In this document: positions 5,935 to 7,575 of the stretch, piece by piece
How positions within the stretch are numbered: position 1 is the first letter of the stretch
Layout of the letters: the number at the start of each line of letters is the position of its first letter
NCBI GenBank assembly: GCA_029946075.1
Contig: JAQSDT010000087.1
Location: 1-7,575, forward strand
Direction of reading: 5' to 3'
DNA: 7,575 bases
DNA from: a bacterium
GTDB taxonomy: Bacteria > Pseudomonadota > Alphaproteobacteria > Rhizobiales > Xanthobacteraceae
Translations under genes and position numbers: made by a program
The notes under the pieces: model-generated
The model's input: only the letters and a program-made list of their open reading frames with translations
Database searches by the model: none
What the model was told of the DNA's origin: nothing

Positions 5935-6849
5935 ATGGGGCGCGTCTTCGTCGCCGGCAGCATCAACATGGATGTGGTGGCGACCGCCGGCCGGCATCCG
6001 CGCGTCGGCGAAACCGTCGCCGGCACCGCCGTGCATTATTTCCCGGGCGGCAAGGGTGCGAACCAGGCGGTCGCGGCGGCGAAGCTCGGCGCATCGACCA
6101 CGCTGATCGGCCGGCTCGGCACCGATGCCTTCGGTCTGCAGTTGAGAGCGTTCCTCGCCGCGCAAGGCGTGAACCTCGATTTCGTCACGGACAGCGCGGA
6201 GGCCCATAGCGGCACGGCCATCATCACCCTTGCCGATGCCGACAACACCATCGTCGTCGTGCCCGGCGCCAATGCGCTCGTGAGTGCCGAAGACGTCTCC
6301 ACGCCGGCGCTGGCGAAAGGCGACGTTGCCGTCAGCCAGTTCGAGATTCCACAGCCGACGATCGCGGCGTTTTTCACGCGCGCACGGGCCGCAGGCGCGA
6401 CCACGATCCTCAATCCCGCACCGGCAGCGATGTTCGGCACCGGGTTGCTCGATCTCGTCGACATTCTCGTCCTCAACGAAACCGAACTGGGATTCCTCAC
6501 TGGCCTCGAGCTTCGCGACAGCGATGAACCCGCGAAATTCGCCGGCGCAGCGCGGTCGCTGCGAAGAAGTCCAAGCCAAATCATCTGCGTAACCCTCGGC
6601 AAGCGTGGCGTGCTCGCGATCGGGGACGGCGACGCATCACTGATTGCCGGACGCGCCGTCAAAGCGGTTGATACCACCGGCGCGGGCGACTGCTTCGTCG
6701 GCGCCCTCGCCGCACAACTGGCCGAAGGACACACGATCCCGGAGGCACTGAACTACGCCAATGCCGCCGCCTCCATCTGCGTACAGCGGATGGGCGCTGC
6801 GCCATCGATGCCCACATCCGCCGAGGTCGCTGCGGTGCTGCGGGATTGA
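5935..6849 (+). CDS. rbsK: Ribokinase-like PfkB kinase
   Basis: A 304-residue cytoplasmic kinase, close in length and motifs to bacterial ribokinase, which makes ribose 5-phosphate from ribose and ATP. Visible features are G-S-I-N-M-D (8-13, Asp13 for sugar binding), the first PfkB signature P-G-G-K-G-A-N-Q-A (37-45), N-E-T-E (181-184, part of the phosphate/metal site), and D-T-T-G-A-G-D-C-F (246-254) with Asp252 as catalytic base. The ATG at 5935 has GGAG five bases upstream. It follows the first kinase by 20 bases and precedes an enolase-superfamily gene by 64, all on one strand, so one operon is likely. Because no ribose transporter or rbsD is seen and a sugar-acid-type enzyme follows, the true substrate may differ from ribose. 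The symbol is a family-level label. Confidence 0.85.
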   Translation: MGRVFVAGSINMDVVATAGRHPRVGETVAGTAVHYFPGGKGANQAVAAAKLGASTTLIGRLGTDAFGLQLRAFLAAQGVNLDFVTDSAEAHSGTAIITLADADNTIVVVPGANALVSAEDVSTPALAKGDVAVSQFEIPQPTIAAFFTRARAAGATTILNPAPAAMFGTGLLDLVDILVLNETELGFLTGLELRDSDEPAKFAGAARSLRRSPSQIICVTLGKRGVLAIGDGDASLIAGRAVKAVDTTGAGDCFVGALAAQLAEGHTIPEALNYANAAASICVQRMGAAPSMPTSAEVAAVLRD

Positions 6850-6913
6850 TATCGGCTGCAACCGGCGACATGATGCTCGCCCCTCCGGCAACAGCCCAAC
6901 AACAGGTAAGAAC

Positions 6914-7575
6914 ATGGCCAGGATCGAACGCGTCGAAATCATCCAGGTCGATCTGGCGCCGAAGACGGTACGTACTGACGCGATCCAGTCGTTCGCCACG
7001 CAGGAAACGCCGATGGTGCGCATCCACACCAGCGATGGCATCGTCGGCACCGGCTACAGCTATACGATCGGCACCGGTGGCTCATCGGTGATCGGCCTGC
7101 TGCGGGATCATTTGGCGCCGCGGCTGCTCGGCCGCGATCCGCTCGAGATCGAAGCGATCTGGAAATCGCTGTTTTTCGCAACGCACGCCACCGCCGTCGG
7201 CGCCATCACCAGCCTCGCACTCGCCGCGATCGACACCGCGCTTTGGGATGTCCGGTGCCTCGCCGCCGGTCGCCCGCTATGGAAGGAGGCCGGCGGCGCG
7301 CAGACGGCCGTGCCGGTTTATTCCACCGAAGGCGGCTGGCTGCATGTCGAACCCGGGGCGCTGGTCGATGACGCACTGGCGGTGCGCGCGCAAGGATTCG
7401 GCGGCGCCAAGATCAAGGTCGGCCGTCCCCATGTCAGCGAGGACATCGCGCGCCTCTCGGCGGTGCGCGAGGCCGTGGGGCCGGGCTTCGAGATCATGGT
7501 CGACGCCAACCAGGCCTTCACGGTCGGCGAGGCCATTCGCCGCGCCCGCCAGTACGAGCCGCTGGATCTGGCCTG
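6914..7575 (+). CDS. Enolase-superfamily enzyme, mandelate racemase/muconate lactonizing type (C-terminus cut off)
   Basis: The first 220 codons of an enzyme that abstracts the alpha proton of a carboxylate; most bacterial members in sugar operons are sugar-acid dehydratases. The N-terminal capping domain covers about residues 1-125. The barrel begins around 130, with the base motif A-K-I-K (Lys166 and Lys168) and the first magnesium ligand in V-D-A-N-Q-A (Asp197, with Asn199). Two further acidic metal ligands and the second general base would lie past the window, so the subgroup (mandelate racemase, MLE or glucarate dehydratase-like) cannot be finally set. The K-x-K plus D-x-N pattern fits the mandelate racemase or MLE groups. 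ATG at 6914 has AGG seven bases upstream. It follows the ribokinase-like gene by 64 bases and probably shares its transcript. No stop or frameshift is seen before the edge. Confidence 0.88.
   Translation, partial: MARIERVEIIQVDLAPKTVRTDAIQSFATQETPMVRIHTSDGIVGTGYSYTIGTGGSSVIGLLRDHLAPRLLGRDPLEIEAIWKSLFFATHATAVGAITSLALAAIDTALWDVRCLAAGRPLWKEAGGAQTAVPVYSTEGGWLHVEPGALVDDALAVRAQGFGGAKIKVGRPHVSEDIARLSAVREAVGPGFEIMVDANQAFTVGEAIRRARQYEPLDLA

Noticed and set aside
5761..6579. 272-codon minus-strand frame spanning both kinase genes
   Set aside because: Antisense shadow running across a gene boundary; translation is charged and low in hydrophobic order.

Overview
This is a high-GC window with the look of a Bradyrhizobium or close Rhizobiales/Nitrobacteraceae chromosome. 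The evidence is codon usage rich in G/C third positions, metabolic genes of common alphaproteobacterial families, and intergenic spaces filled with palindromic and structured repeats of a kind I remember from Bradyrhizobium genomes. That genus assignment is recognition from memory, not a search result. No tRNA, rRNA, CRISPR array, transposase or phage gene was found.

Layout. Positions 1-1065 (minus strand) hold part of an ABC importer of the nitrate/sulfonate/thiamine-precursor (SsuA/NMT1) class: a permease, followed by the first 42 codons of a secreted substrate-binding protein that runs off the window's left edge. No ATPase gene is present here, so it must lie beyond position 1 or elsewhere. 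Positions 1066-1838 contain no convincing gene: a possible promoter, then a composite non-coding repeat region with strong nested stems, then an 84-bp near-perfect palindrome. Positions 1839-4799 (minus strand) hold a probable transcription unit in the order glutamate dehydrogenase, two-domain VOC (glyoxalase/dioxygenase-fold) protein, TetR-type regulator. The first two genes overlap by four bases (GTGA). The VOC-TetR spacer is almost entirely a palindromic repeat, nearly identical to one in the ABC operon.

A 221-bp divergent spacer (4800-5020) separates this unit from a plus-strand operon. That operon contains a PfkB-family sugar kinase (5021-5914), a ribokinase-like PfkB kinase (5935-6849), and an enolase-superfamily (mandelate racemase/muconate lactonizing) enzyme cut by the right edge (from 6914). 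Together these suggest catabolism of a sugar or sugar acid: a dehydratase-type enzyme and two kinases. The substrate cannot be read from the sequence.

Most of the window is ordinary metabolism. The points most worth a second look are the pair of dissimilar PfkB kinases with an enolase-superfamily enzyme, the coupled glutamate dehydrogenase-VOC pair, and the heavy load of structured repeats placed tightly in spacers.
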